From Desulfotomaculaceae bacterium (GTDB lineage: Bacteria; Bacillota; Desulfotomaculia; Desulfotomaculales; Pelotomaculaceae), in assembly GCA_028702695.1 (NCBI GenBank), contig JAQVOH010000001.1, forward strand, positions 1-64,000: 64,000 nucleotides of DNA. The letters run 5' to 3'. Below the pieces are notes generated by a model. That model was not told the origin of the DNA, ran no database searches, and was given only the letters and a program-made list of their open reading frames with translations. Positions 26,289 to 34,974 of the stretch are shown piece after piece (the first letter of the stretch is position 1; the number at the start of each line of letters is the position of its first letter). The position numbers and the translations under genes are program-made.

Positions 26289-27953
26289 GTGGGAGAATTC
26301 AGTAAAATTACATTAGATAGAATAATTGATCGTACATCGATAAATTATCCTGACAATGATGCTCTTATTTACCCCGACCGTGGTTTGCGGTATTCTTACA
26401 AAGAGTTTCGGGAAGTCTGCAACCAATTTGCCAAAGGGCTGTTGAAACTGGGGGTAAAAAAGGGTGAGCATATAGCCATTTGGGCTACCAACGTGCCCGA
26501 ATGGGTAATTACCCAGTTTGGCAGCGCCAGGATTGGAGCCGTGCTTGTAGCAGTTAATTTCGGCTTTGAGTTATTAGAGTTGGAGTATCAGCTGAAGCAG
26601 TCAGATGCAACAACCTTGATTATGATAGAAGGTGCCAATAACTCCCATTTCAAGAGTATTATCAATGAACTATGCCCTGAATTAAGTGAATGTAAACCAG
26701 GAGAGCTGGTATCTGAGAGACTGCCTCTTTTGAAGAATGTAATTATGATCGGTAACAATAGACATCCTGGCATGTTTGCCTGGGATGATGTGCTCAAAGC
26801 TGGTGAAGATGTTTCAGATGAAGCACTGGAAGTCAGGCGCGCTACATTGGATCCGGACGATGCAATCGTGATGGTCTTCACTTCCGGTACTACCAGTCGG
26901 CCCAAAAGGGTCATGCTGAACCATCATGCCATTATTGAGAATGCCAGGGCACAAGCGGAATGTTTAAATCTCGGTCCGTCTGACCGGATGTGTATAGCGG
27001 TGCCATTCTTCCATTGCAAAGGAGCCGTGTCTAGCAACTTGTGCTGTGTTGTTACGGGAGCAGTGATGGTCCCTGTTGAAATCTTTGATGCCGCACAAGT
27101 GCTGAAAACAGTTAAAAAAGAGCACTGTACGGTACTGCACGGGGTACCGACCATGTTTATTCTGGAACTGGAGGAGATGGCAAAGGGTAAGTACGATGTG
27201 TCTTCCCTGCGGACCGGGATTGTTGCTGGCGATGGATTTTCCCCTGATGTTATAAAAAAATTAGTTGAAGTAATGAATATGAAAGAGATCATTACTGCTT
27301 ACGGGCAGTCCGAAGCATCGCCATGTATAACCAGCACCAGGACCTCCGATCCAATTGAAATAAGGGCTACCACCGTGGGTCAAGCGCTGCCGGGCGTAGA
27401 AGTGAAAATCGTTGATCTAAAAACAGGAGAAGAAGTACCACGGGGAGTGCATGGTGAAATTTGGGCTCGTGGCTACAATATTACCAAAGGGTACTACAAA
27501 ATGCCCGAAGCCACTGCTTCTAAAATTGACAGTGAAGGTTGGGTGCATACCAGGGATCTGGGTACTATGGATGAGAACGGATATTGCAAGATTATCTGCC
27601 GGTTAAAAGATATTATTATTTGTGGCGGTGAAACTATATATCCTAAAGAGGTGGAGGAATTCCTGCGTATTCACCCTTTGATCAAGGATGCTAAAATCGT
27701 TGGCGTTCCAAGCGAAAAATTTGGCGAGGAAGTGGTGGCCTTTATTCGGGTGAAGGAAGGACATATACTTACCCCTGAATCGGTTCAGAATATCTGCAAA
27801 GGCCAAATCGCCAGCTGGAAAATTCCAAAACATGTGGTTTTTGTTGAAGACTATCCTTATACAACCAGCGGTAAAGTTCACAAGCTTAAACTCCGTGAGA
27901 TGGCGGTAGAGATGCTGGATTCGCAGAAGTGGGTTAAGACGGTAAATATATAA
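26289..27953 (+). CDS. AMP-forming acyl-CoA synthetase
   Basis: 554 aa of the class I adenylate-forming superfamily; it activates a carboxylic acid to acyl-AMP and then acyl-CoA. Motifs are the P-loop FTSGTTSRPKRVMLNH (about residue 200), YGQSEASP, TRDLGTMDENGY with the ribose-binding Asp, and TSGKVHK with the catalytic Lys near the C-terminus. The P-loop departs from the usual TSGTTGxPKG: Ser and Arg replace two Gly. GTG start with AAGGAGG 7 nt upstream. A medium- or long-chain fatty or aromatic acid substrate is possible. Monocistronic. Confidence 0.9.
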   Translation: MGEFSKITLDRIIDRTSINYPDNDALIYPDRGLRYSYKEFREVCNQFAKGLLKLGVKKGEHIAIWATNVPEWVITQFGSARIGAVLVAVNFGFELLELEYQLKQSDATTLIMIEGANNSHFKSIINELCPELSECKPGELVSERLPLLKNVIMIGNNRHPGMFAWDDVLKAGEDVSDEALEVRRATLDPDDAIVMVFTSGTTSRPKRVMLNHHAIIENARAQAECLNLGPSDRMCIAVPFFHCKGAVSSNLCCVVTGAVMVPVEIFDAAQVLKTVKKEHCTVLHGVPTMFILELEEMAKGKYDVSSLRTGIVAGDGFSPDVIKKLVEVMNMKEIITAYGQSEASPCITSTRTSDPIEIRATTVGQALPGVEVKIVDLKTGEEVPRGVHGEIWARGYNITKGYYKMPEATASKIDSEGWVHTRDLGTMDENGYCKIICRLKDIIICGGETIYPKEVEEFLRIHPLIKDAKIVGVPSEKFGEEVVAFIRVKEGHILTPESVQNICKGQIASWKIPKHVVFVEDYPYTTSGKVHKLKLREMAVEMLDSQKWVKTVNI

Positions 27954-27996
27954 AAGTGTTAATACAAAGACGTACGAAATTGTCTGGGACCAATGA

Positions 27997-28033
27997 AAGA
28001 AGCCCCACCCAAAACTCTGGTGAGGCTTCTTTT
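27997..28033. terminator. Bidirectional terminator between convergent genes
   Basis: GAAGCC-CACC pairs with GGTG-GGCTTC around an A-rich loop, flanked by AAA and TTTT. It serves the acyl-CoA synthetase (+) and the cyclophilin (-). Confidence 0.8.
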
Positions 28034-28046
28034 CATCACTCCAACG

Positions 28047-28961
28047 TTATTTTACCGAAAGCATTTTATCTCCCACAGCAATCTTATCAACCACATCCAT
28101 GCCTTCAACCACTTTGCCAAACACCGCATACTGGCCGTTCAACGAGGGAGTGTCTGATTTTAGAATGTAAAACTGCGAGCCAGCTGAATTGGGGTCACTG
28201 CTGCGGGCCATCGCCAGAGCGCCGCGTGTATTATTCAACTGGAGAGAAATTTCAAGTGGAATTGTCCAACCAGGGTTGCCCATCCCATTGCCCTGGGGAT
28301 CTCCGCCTTGAACGACCCAATCTTCAACACGATGGAAAGTCAGTCCATCATAAAAGCTGTCTTCCAACAGTTTTTCAAAGTTGCCTGCAGTGATGGGCAT
28401 CAGTTTTGGGTAGACCTCCACAACGATATTCCCTTTTTCCGTTTCTATGGTTACTTTTCTGACATCTTCTTCATCAGTATCGACTGGCTTTTCCGCCACG
28501 TCAACCCTGCTCTTATCTCCTTCAACGGCAGGAGTATAATTAACTTCTGCTCCAAGGACTTCGCTGATAAACCTGAGCGGTACCATCGTGCGCTCATTGA
28601 CAAGTTCAGGCGGAGCAGTTAACACTAACCTTTGGGCGCCATTGTTATCAATCACAGCCATGTTTGCACCAATGGTAAGATATATGGACAACGTATCTTT
28701 CGTTATCGCTATCTTCTGAGTCTCCTCGGCCCATTGTAGTTCACAGCCGAGAGCCTCGCTGACAAACCGTAAGGGGACGTACGTCCTTCCTATAGCTGTA
28801 TCAATAAACGGCTTCTGGTCCGGGAAGTCAACGATATTGCTGTTTACGACCACGTCCAGGTTATAGTCCGCTGTGCTCAAGTCAATCGCTGCAAAGGACG
28901 CATTCGGAATAAAGGCAAAAGCCAGTGCAAGAATAATTACGACAAACACAGATTTTCTCAA
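28047..28961 (-). CDS. Secreted cyclophilin-type peptidyl-prolyl isomerase with copper-amine-oxidase-like N domain
   Basis: 304 aa. Signal peptide (1-24), then a copper-amine-oxidase-N-like domain (about 34-150) with its doubled signature [14 protein letters not shown] and [14 protein letters not shown]. That module is a wall or substrate-binding domain common in clostridia and does not bind copper. From about residue 163 follows a cyclophilin domain with [14 protein letters not shown] and [19 protein letters not shown]. It probably folds exported proteins outside the membrane. TTG start with AGGAGG 8 nt upstream. Confidence 0.92.
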   Translation of the reverse strand: MRKSVFVVIILALAFAFIPNASFAAIDLSTADYNLDVVVNSNIVDFPDQKPFIDTAIGRTYVPLRFVSEALGCELQWAEETQKIAITKDTLSIYLTIGANMAVIDNNGAQRLVLTAPPELVNERTMVPLRFISEVLGAEVNYTPAVEGDKSRVDVAEKPVDTDEEDVRKVTIETEKGNIVVEVYPKLMPITAGNFEKLLEDSFYDGLTFHRVEDWVVQGGDPQGNGMGNPGWTIPLEISLQLNNTRGALAMARSSDPNSAGSQFYILKSDTPSLNGQYAVFGKVVEGMDVVDKIAVGDKMLSVK

Positions 28962-29200
28962 ATATGAATACCTCCTGAAAATTTTTGTCTACCCTTTTTC
29001 AGCAGTGTTCTACATTGCGACAATAATTTCCTTTGCTTTTAAGAAAAATTTGCCTGTAGCTACCGATCGAAGCCGCTCCAAAATCATGTATTGTTCCCTA
29101 TTTTCCAAGGCATACTAACATTGACCCTGAAAGAATTGCCTGGTTTGCTCTCAAGGCTTGGCTACTGAAATACTTAAACATCACTTAGGGAGGGATAAGA

Positions 29201-29359
29201 ATGCAGTTCAACTTACTTAACAAACCGGATGAGGATATTATCATGCTTTCTAATGAAGAATTAGAGCAACTAAGTGAAAATGAGAATAATGCCAGTCACC
29301 TTTCACCAGAAGTGTTAGCTGCAATTAAAACTGAATTAGCCTTGAGAGGATGGTCATAA
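29201..29359 (+). CDS. Small protein, 52 aa, unknown function
   Basis: ATG with GGGAGGG upstream and a strong terminator immediately after the stop. The translation includes MQFNLLNKPDEDIIMLSNEE, LEQLSENENNASHLSPEVL and ends AIKTELALRGWS. Predicted soluble, helical, acidic. No family recognised. The tight terminator and ideal ribosome binding site make it a likely monocistronic gene. Confidence 0.65.
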   Translation: MQFNLLNKPDEDIIMLSNEELEQLSENENNASHLSPEVLAAIKTELALRGWS

Positions 29360-29360
29360 T

Positions 29361-29398
29361 AAAAAAAGACCAGACCTGCCCATTGGGCAGGTCTTTTT
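29361..29398. terminator. Bidirectional intrinsic terminator
   Basis: A perfect 9-bp stem GACCTGCCC / GGGCAGGTC with a 3-nt loop, flanked by a long A-run and TTTTT. It ends the 52-aa gene (+) and yigZ (-). Confidence 0.9.
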
Positions 29399-29404
29399 CA
29401 TGAG

Positions 29405-30022
29405 TTAAATATAAGTAAAATCTCCCGCTTTAATAATGACCTGACCCGCGGTAATATTGATTAGTCTTTTTGACAGAGCTTCTAAAGCATCAGGCCGCAA
29501 GAATCCTTTCAAGCCAACTTTCTCGCCAAACTCCATAGTAATATTTTGAACTCCGGCATTTTCAGTCTCCCGTTTCACCATACCTAACCAATGGTAATCC
29601 AAAACTATGGTGAGCTCTTGGTGCAATAATCTTTCCGCTTCACCGGCTGCCTTAATGCCCTTCACTGCTGCCTCTGAATAGGCCCGCACCAAACCGCCGG
29701 CGCCAAGTAAGATCCCGCCAAAATATCTGGCCACAATAATTACGACTTTTACTAAACCTTTACGGTTAATTACATCCAAAACCGGCCTACCGGCAGTGCC
29801 GCTGGGTTCACCGTCATCACTAAAACGCTGTATTTGCTCATTTATTACATAAGCAAAAACATTATGCTTGGCCTGGCTGTACTTCTTCTCAACTTGGCCA
29901 ATAAAATGAAGAGCCTCTTCCTCATTATTTACTGGAGAAGCCACTGCTATAAAACGTGACTTTTTAATAATAATTTCTGCCTCAGCAGGATTTCTTAAAG
30001 TTTTATACTTATCTATCAGCAC
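29405..30022 (-). CDS. yigZ: YigZ/IMPACT-family protein
   Basis: 205 aa, the usual two-domain UPF0029 protein. The conserved N-terminal block has KKSRFIAVASPV, KHNVFAYVI, FSDDGEPSGTAGRPVL and VVIIVARYFGGILLGAGGLVRAYSEA. Eukaryotic IMPACT regulates the kinase GCN2; the bacterial role is unknown. GTG start after AGGAAG. Monocistronic. Confidence 0.93.
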   Translation of the reverse strand: MLIDKYKTLRNPAEAEIIIKKSRFIAVASPVNNEEEALHFIGQVEKKYSQAKHNVFAYVINEQIQRFSDDGEPSGTAGRPVLDVINRKGLVKVVIIVARYFGGILLGAGGLVRAYSEAAVKGIKAAGEAERLLHQELTIVLDYHWLGMVKRETENAGVQNITMEFGEKVGLKGFLRPDALEALSKRLINITAGQVIIKAGDFTYI

Positions 30023-30065
30023 GTTTAGCTTCCTAAATTTTTATGTATTTTTAACCACAATATCA

Positions 30066-30090
30066 AAAAAGCCTTGCATTGCAAGGCTTT
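30066..30090 (-). terminator. Terminator of tRNA-Arg(CCG)
   Basis: Stem GCCTTGC/GCAAGGC with an AAT loop; TTTTTTGAT follows on the minus strand. Confidence 0.9.
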
Positions 30091-30102
30091 CAGGTCTTTC
30101 TA

Positions 30103-30177
30103 TGGTGCGCCTGGCAGGAATCGAACCTGCGCTTCCGGCTCCGGAGGCCGGCGCTCTATCCCCTGAGCTACAGGCGC
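30103..30177 (-). tRNA. tRNA-Arg (anticodon CCG)
   Basis: 75 nt including an encoded CCA. Acceptor GCGCCTG/CAGGCGC, anticodon arm CGGCCTCCGGAGCCG giving CCG, T-loop TTCGATT. A terminator follows 12 nt past the 3' end. Confidence 0.96.
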
Positions 30178-30307
30178 ATATGCTAAAAACCTATTAAAGG
30201 TCACTTACATATTATATCTTATTTCAGTTTAATTGCAAGGGTCTGCTAAATGTCAATAAATCCACCGTTCCAGCACAGCCGCCAAACCTGTTACTCTCAT
30301 AATCTTA

Positions 30308-31240
30308 TTACAGCTGCAGACAAGCAATTGCCTTCCTCAGAACTTCCGCCGAATGCCGCAGAGCCTCCTCTTCTTCTTGTGTCAATGGCAGCTCCAGCGG
30401 GCTGCCACGTCCCCCAGAGTTGATTACTGAAGGGAGGCTGAGGCAGCAACCCCGGATACCATAAGGGCCGTCGACCAAGCCAGAAACAGAAAGGATGGAG
30501 CTTCCATCACGGATGATACTCTCGCAAATCTGCTTCACCGCCAGGCTAACGGCGTAGTAGGTGGCTCCCTTTCTGGAAATAATCTCGTAGCCGGCATTCC
30601 TTACCTGTTTGTTTACTTCCTCACGGTTGATATGAGGGATACCTACCAGATCGCAGAAATGGTCGATGCGGGTCCCGGCAATATCAGCAAGGCTCCATAG
30701 CATTACCTCACTATCACCGTGCTCCCCAACCACAGTGGCGTGGACGTTCCTGGGCGCGACATGGCAATGTTCGCTGAGGATATGCCTGAAGCGTGAACTG
30801 TCCAGCACCGTCCCTGACCCGAAAATTCTCTCAGGGGACAGGCCTGTTTCTTTCAAGGCAGCGTAAGTCAGTACATCCAATGGGTTACTGGCGATGATCA
30901 GAATATTTTCATCTGTAAGGCTCATTTGGGTAAGGCAATCCTTTAAAATGCCATAATTTGTTTGCAACAGGTCCATTCTGGTTTCACCGGGTTTCTGGCT
31001 CGCTCCGGCTGTATAGATAATAATACCCGCGTCGCGGCAGTCCTCAAAGTTCCCGGCATAAATCTGGATTGGTTTGATAAAGGCCGCGGCATGGGCCAGG
31101 TCCATGGCCTCTCCCTCGGCTTTGGCCTTGTTGACGTCCACCAGCGCCAGTTCTGTGGCGAGCCCACTCACGGCCAAGGCAAAAGCAGTCGAAGCACCCA
31201 CTGCCCCAACCCCCACCACGGCTATTTTACGGCTTTTCAT
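30308..31240 (-). CDS. ldh: L-lactate dehydrogenase
   Basis: About 310 aa. NAD-binding VVGVGAVGAS at the N-terminus. The specificity loop reads GASQKPGETRMDLL; Gln before KPG at the substrate position points to lactate rather than malate, where Arg is expected. The catalytic His lies in VGEHGDSEV and the substrate Arg region in SNPLDVLTYAA. It interconverts pyruvate and lactate. A TTG at 31246 would add two residues, but the ATG at 31240 is more likely. The upstream ribosome binding site is weak, so expression may be low. Confidence 0.9.
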   Translation of the reverse strand: MKSRKIAVVGVGAVGASTAFALAVSGLATELALVDVNKAKAEGEAMDLAHAAAFIKPIQIYAGNFEDCRDAGIIIYTAGASQKPGETRMDLLQTNYGILKDCLTQMSLTDENILIIASNPLDVLTYAALKETGLSPERIFGSGTVLDSSRFRHILSEHCHVAPRNVHATVVGEHGDSEVMLWSLADIAGTRIDHFCDLVGIPHINREEVNKQVRNAGYEIISRKGATYYAVSLAVKQICESIIRDGSSILSVSGLVDGPYGIRGCCLSLPSVINSGGRGSPLELPLTQEEEEALRHSAEVLRKAIACLQL

Positions 31241-31517
31241 ATGCAATGCCGATCAGTCCCATCAATAATAATGTCTGCTATATTATCCCGATAATAGGCC
31301 TGATTATTCCAGACCGGCAAGGTCTGACTTATGATAGGGTTTCTTGCAATAGGTGCTGTAGCTGAAACGTGTCAAAAAAGCTATGTATCTGTGCAAACTA
31401 GATACTGAAGGGCTATGAAAAGCACCTTGACAAAAACCATCTGGTTCTGTACTCTTATATGTATTATTATGCAGGTTAATCAGTCCTTATGGATGCAAAT
31501 GACAGTAGGTGATGAAA

Positions 31518-31772
31518 ATGGGGACCTCAAATAGGTCTGAGATTATTAAGTGGATTGTGGTGATAGTAGTCACCATCGCATTAGGAGCATTTATTCTTAC
31601 ATCAGTATTGGTACCGGAAGAATATAGACTGTGGCTGGGCATATTAGATTATGCTATTTTTACCTACGCTAACTTTAAGATAATCCGTATTAGCAAGGAA
31701 AACCGCGCAAAGAAAGCTCCGGATACTGAAAACAGGGCTTCCAGACGACAAGCGGAACGTTTAAAAAAATAG
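31518..31772 (+). CDS. Small membrane protein, 84 aa
   Basis: Two hydrophobic helices (about residues 9-33 and 41-55) and a long basic cytoplasmic tail (KENRAKKAPDTENRASRRQ). AGGTGAT matches the 16S tail and lies 4 nt before the ATG at 31518; in-frame GTG/ATG at 31509/31512 are less well placed. Unknown function. A strong terminator follows. Confidence 0.6.
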   Translation: MGTSNRSEIIKWIVVIVVTIALGAFILTSVLVPEEYRLWLGILDYAIFTYANFKIIRISKENRAKKAPDTENRASRRQAERLKK

Positions 31773-31809
31773 ATAGTCTCACGGCTATACTTATGCACTG
31801 TAGCAACAA

Positions 31810-31859
31810 CAAAAAGCCTGCCGCTTTCACAAGATGAGGAAAAAGCGGCAGGCTTTTTG
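31810..31859 (+). terminator. Intrinsic terminator
   Basis: Perfect 17-bp arms AAAAAGCCTGCCGCTTT and its complement around a 14-nt loop, ending in TTTTTG. Confidence 0.9.
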
Positions 31860-31891
31860 TTGTATCACCTTAATTGCATCCTTTTGGGGCT

Positions 31892-31911
31892 GGTGCGAAT
31901 TAATTCGCACC
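31892..31911. repeat. Perfect 20-bp palindrome
   Basis: GGTGCGAATTAATTCGCACC is its own reverse complement. It has no loop, so it is more like a protein-binding site than a terminator. It sits between the 84-aa gene's terminator and the moaD-like gene's 3' end. Confidence 0.7.
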
Positions 31912-32041
31912 TACACTTATCTGTGGATTTGCTACACACTAAAAACTTAGCAATATGGTATCACTCTGCTTGCGGACCCTTGTTTCCACGGTAATAGCTG
32001 CCGGAATGTATGAAGGGCAGTTGGCAGTCTTCCGGTTCTGT

Positions 32042-32278
32042 TTAGCCACCCTCTAGCTGTGGTATGATCTGAACTTGATCATCGTGGTTCAAGATGACAT
32101 CTCTGTTGCTGAACTTTCCGTTCAACAGCACCACTCCCACATGCCCGGAAGGAAGACCAAGCCTTTCCAGCATTGTTTTAATATCGGTTCCTTCGGGAAG
32201 CTCCAAAAACATCCCGTCTCCGGCAGGGCTCTTAAGGTGTTCAATCAGCTCTCCGAACACCTGGATCCTTAGCCTCAT
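32042..32278 (-). CDS. MoaD/ThiS-like sulphur-carrier protein
   Basis: 78 aa with ubiquitin-like fold signature and the C-terminal Gly-Gly (PQLEGG) needed for thiocarboxylation. The segment VLLNGKFSNRDVILNHDDQV is typical. In related anaerobes such genes accompany tungsten aldehyde:ferredoxin oxidoreductases, but none is present here. Its ribosome binding site AGAGGTGA overlaps the stop of the sigma-54 regulator, so the two are co-transcribed and probably coupled. Confidence 0.85.
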   Translation of the reverse strand: MRLRIQVFGELIEHLKSPAGDGMFLELPEGTDIKTMLERLGLPSGHVGVVLLNGKFSNRDVILNHDDQVQIIPQLEGG

Positions 32279-32291
32279 CGAAAATTCACCT

Positions 32292-33869
32292 CTAACCCAA
32301 GTTCTGCTTATATTTTTTCAATTTCCTGACCACAGTAGGCTGACTGACACCGAGAATTTTGGCGGTCTGGTAGGTATTCTTGCAGTTTTCATAAGCAGAG
32401 AGAAAGAGCTGTTTCTCGACCTCTTCCATCGCTTCCGGTAATGAGACCACGCCTGGAACGGTCACCTTGTCCTGCTTGTCAAGCGGGTTAGGAAGATGAT
32501 GAATATAACCCGGGAGATGCTGAGGTTCAATTAAATCGACAGGCGTGATCACTACCAGCTGCTCTACCATGTTTTCCAACTCCCTGATGTTCCCCGGCCA
32601 ACGATACCTGAGCAGGTAGCTAAAGGCGTCGTTGCTAATCTTTTTATCCATCTGGTGTTTCTTGTTGAACTTGTCTAGAAAACGCCCCAACAAGGGTACG
32701 ATGTCACCTTTTCGCTCCCGCAACGGCGGTATCGTAATTGGAATCACATTAAGACGATAGAAAAGGTCCTCCCGAAACTTCTTATCCTCCACCAGTTTCA
32801 CCAGATCTCTGTTGGTGGCAGCGATAATCCTGATATCTACCTCAATGGGTTTGGTGCCGCCCACCCGGTAGAAGGTCCGCTCTTGAATAACCTGAAGAAG
32901 CTTGGCCTGTAACGCAAACGGCATTTCTCCAATCTCATCCAGAAAGAGTGTTCCCTGGTTGGCCAATTCGATTAAGCCTATCTTGCCCTTTTTCATGGCT
33001 CCGGTAAAGGCGCCTGGCTCATAGCCAAAAAGTTCTGATTCCAGCAAATTTTCCGGAATGGCGGCACAGTTGATCTTCATTAAAGCGCTCTTTTTTCTGG
33101 TGCTGTTGCGGTGGATGAACTTGGTAACCACTTCCTTGCCGACACCCGATTCACCCCTCACCAGCACGGTGGAATCAGTGCGGGCAACTCGCATGGCCAA
33201 CTCGACCACCTGCTGCATCTCCGCCGAACTGGCGATGAAATCGCCCTCTCCCTGGGTCATCTGGCTGACCCGCATCTCTACCAGTTCTGAATAGTACTGA
33301 TCCTTTAAGCGACGTTCCTCTTCGGTCTGATTTTTCCAGCGGTTCAGTTCAGTAATATCCCTGGCTCTACTTACCACCCGCCAGATATTGCCCTGTTCGT
33401 CAAAAAGTGGCGTCCCGGTAACGATCACTACCCTATCTGTCACGTTCTGGAGGATCGTAACCTTTGATTTTGTTTTCAATACCTCCAGAGTGCTCGATTT
33501 ATTAAATAACCCCTTGGCAACGATATCCTTAACGTTCAGCCCGACCACATCATCTTTCTTAAGGCCGGTAGTCCTGTTGCAGGCAGCATTGATCCGCAGG
33601 GTTTTACCTTGGCCGTCAGTGATATACATACTGTCAGAAGAGGTGTCAAGAACCGCAGCAAGTTCCTTGTATGCTTCCTCCATCTTTTTCTGGGCAGATA
33701 TATCCTGGCAAACTACAACTCCCCCAAGGTTTTTTCTTTTTCCTAGTATGACAGGGTCGAATTTAACCAGATAGTGGGTTTCTTTGACTAATATCTCTTT
33801 AACCAGGATATTTCCACCGGCCAAGGCATCCCCAATTTCATCAATACCTTTGATTGTTTCTAATAGCAC
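32292..33869 (-). CDS. Sigma-54-dependent transcriptional activator with PAS domain, apparently 5'-truncated
   Basis: 525 aa. A partial PAS-like piece (1-60), one full PAS (about 68-180), an AAA+ domain with Walker A GESGVGKE and the sigma-54 contact loop GAFTGA, then a Fis-type HTH (TAKILGVSQPTVVRKLKKY). The start is problematic: in this frame a TGA lies three codons before the GTG at 33869, no ribosome binding site precedes it, and the start lies inside the 3' end of the permease. I infer that a deletion removed the original N-terminus. The remaining protein retains all parts needed to activate sigma-54. Confidence 0.85.
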   Translation of the reverse strand: MLLETIKGIDEIGDALAGGNILVKEILVKETHYLVKFDPVILGKRKNLGGVVVCQDISAQKKMEEAYKELAAVLDTSSDSMYITDGQGKTLRINAACNRTTGLKKDDVVGLNVKDIVAKGLFNKSSTLEVLKTKSKVTILQNVTDRVVIVTGTPLFDEQGNIWRVVSRARDITELNRWKNQTEEERRLKDQYYSELVEMRVSQMTQGEGDFIASSAEMQQVVELAMRVARTDSTVLVRGESGVGKEVVTKFIHRNSTRKKSALMKINCAAIPENLLESELFGYEPGAFTGAMKKGKIGLIELANQGTLFLDEIGEMPFALQAKLLQVIQERTFYRVGGTKPIEVDIRIIAATNRDLVKLVEDKKFREDLFYRLNVIPITIPPLRERKGDIVPLLGRFLDKFNKKHQMDKKISNDAFSYLLRYRWPGNIRELENMVEQLVVITPVDLIEPQHLPGYIHHLPNPLDKQDKVTVPGVVSLPEAMEEVEKQLFLSAYENCKNTYQTAKILGVSQPTVVRKLKKYKQNLG

Positions 33870-34836
33870 AGATAATATTCAAACGGTTGGGGTCGGAATC
33901 AATCTTTTCATCCGGCCTGTACGCACTGGCCTCTCGCAAGACTGTTTCACCAAGGATGATGTTGCCGAAGGCGATGATATAGGCGACCAGGGCCATCGGT
34001 ATTGCAGCCAGCCAAATCTGCGTAGACGGCATTCCTAATCCGACAACTGAATAGTTATTCAATACTTCGCTAAATTGAGGGATAAAGAATAGTCCTGATT
34101 TCATAACCGGCAGAGGAAGCTCGCCTGAGATCCAACCGACAATAATCCCCGCTGCTATTCCTGGTACGATCCCTAAATTGGCAACTGTCATCAAGAATTT
34201 TTTTCCGTCCATTTGGCCGCTCCGGACTTTTTCAGTAAAGCCTTTAGAATATATCAAATAGAGCGCTAATAATCCACCAACAGTGATGCTTAATGGATAT
34301 TTCATGAGACCGGTTCCTGTCGGGGCAAAAACATAGGTTCCAATGAGACCAGAGACACCTGCTCCCAGCAAAACGCCGGACTGAATTGCCTTGGGAGTGT
34401 ATTCTATCATTTTCTTGGCCAGACCGGTGACCCCCAGGATTAAATAAATGAGACCCAGTATTACCTGAAGTGCAATCAGTGCTTCAATACGATCAGTGCC
34501 TACAGTAACAGCACTGAGGTATGCGATGACCAGCGGCAGCGCCGGCGTGATCCAACCAGGAACGGTGGGGTCACCCAATAGTTGGTGAAGACAATACATC
34601 AATTCATGGAAAGCAACGATGGTCATGGCCAGCTCAAAGGGCATATTGAAAACATCTTTCATCACCTGGATGACCCCCATAGCGGTGACGAACATCACCA
34701 TCGCCTGAAGAATCTCCGAGCCTTCAATCCCCCAGTGAACAAACGGCAATCTTAACTTGAAATTGAAAATCTTAAGCGGGATATACGGTGTCTCTTCGCC
34801 ATCTTTCCTTCTGGCGGTTGGTAGCATAAACGCCAT
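33841..34836 (-). CDS. Multispanning permease (NCS2/SulP-like), probably 3'-truncated
   Basis: 331 aa with eight or nine hydrophobic helices. Pieces such as QLLGDPTVPGWITPALPLVIAYLS, GLAKKMIEYTPKAIQSGVLLGAG and FGNIILGETVLREASAYRPDEK resemble nucleobase/anion symporter-type permeases. The frame ends shortly after a hydrophilic segment (DSDPNRLNIICAI), where the next gene's frame begins, so the last helices seem missing. The start is ATG at 34836, 8 nt after GGAGGG. The substrate may relate to the neighbouring alcohol dehydrogenase. Whether it still works is doubtful. Confidence 0.6.
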   Translation of the reverse strand: MAFMLPTARRKDGEETPYIPLKIFNFKLRLPFVHWGIEGSEILQAMVMFVTAMGVIQVMKDVFNMPFELAMTIVAFHELMYCLHQLLGDPTVPGWITPALPLVIAYLSAVTVGTDRIEALIALQVILGLIYLILGVTGLAKKMIEYTPKAIQSGVLLGAGVSGLIGTYVFAPTGTGLMKYPLSITVGGLLALYLIYSKGFTEKVRSGQMDGKKFLMTVANLGIVPGIAAGIIVGWISGELPLPVMKSGLFFIPQFSEVLNNYSVVGLGMPSTQIWLAAIPMALVAYIIAFGNIILGETVLREASAYRPDEKIDSDPNRLNIICAIRNNQRY

Positions 34837-34885
34837 ACCCAAAACCCTCCTTTTTTTATGGAACCATTCGCTTCAGTAGGATTGA

Positions 34886-34961
34886 GGGTGCAGTCCCAGC
34901 TTTTGTGTTGTGAACTGCACCCAGCTAAACCAAATTTCACATGGTAACCTTAACGGTTACC
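34886..34961 (-). promoter_or_regulatory. Two inverted repeats ahead of the permease gene
   Basis: GGGTGCAGT (34886-34894) pairs with ACTGCACCC (34914-34922), and GGTAACC/GGTTACC (34943-34961) forms a dyad with a 5-bp spacer. No T-run follows on the minus strand, so they look like activator or repressor sites rather than terminators. I found no clear sigma-54 -24/-12 element. Confidence 0.4.
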
Positions 34962-34974
34962 TTAAATATTTTTG

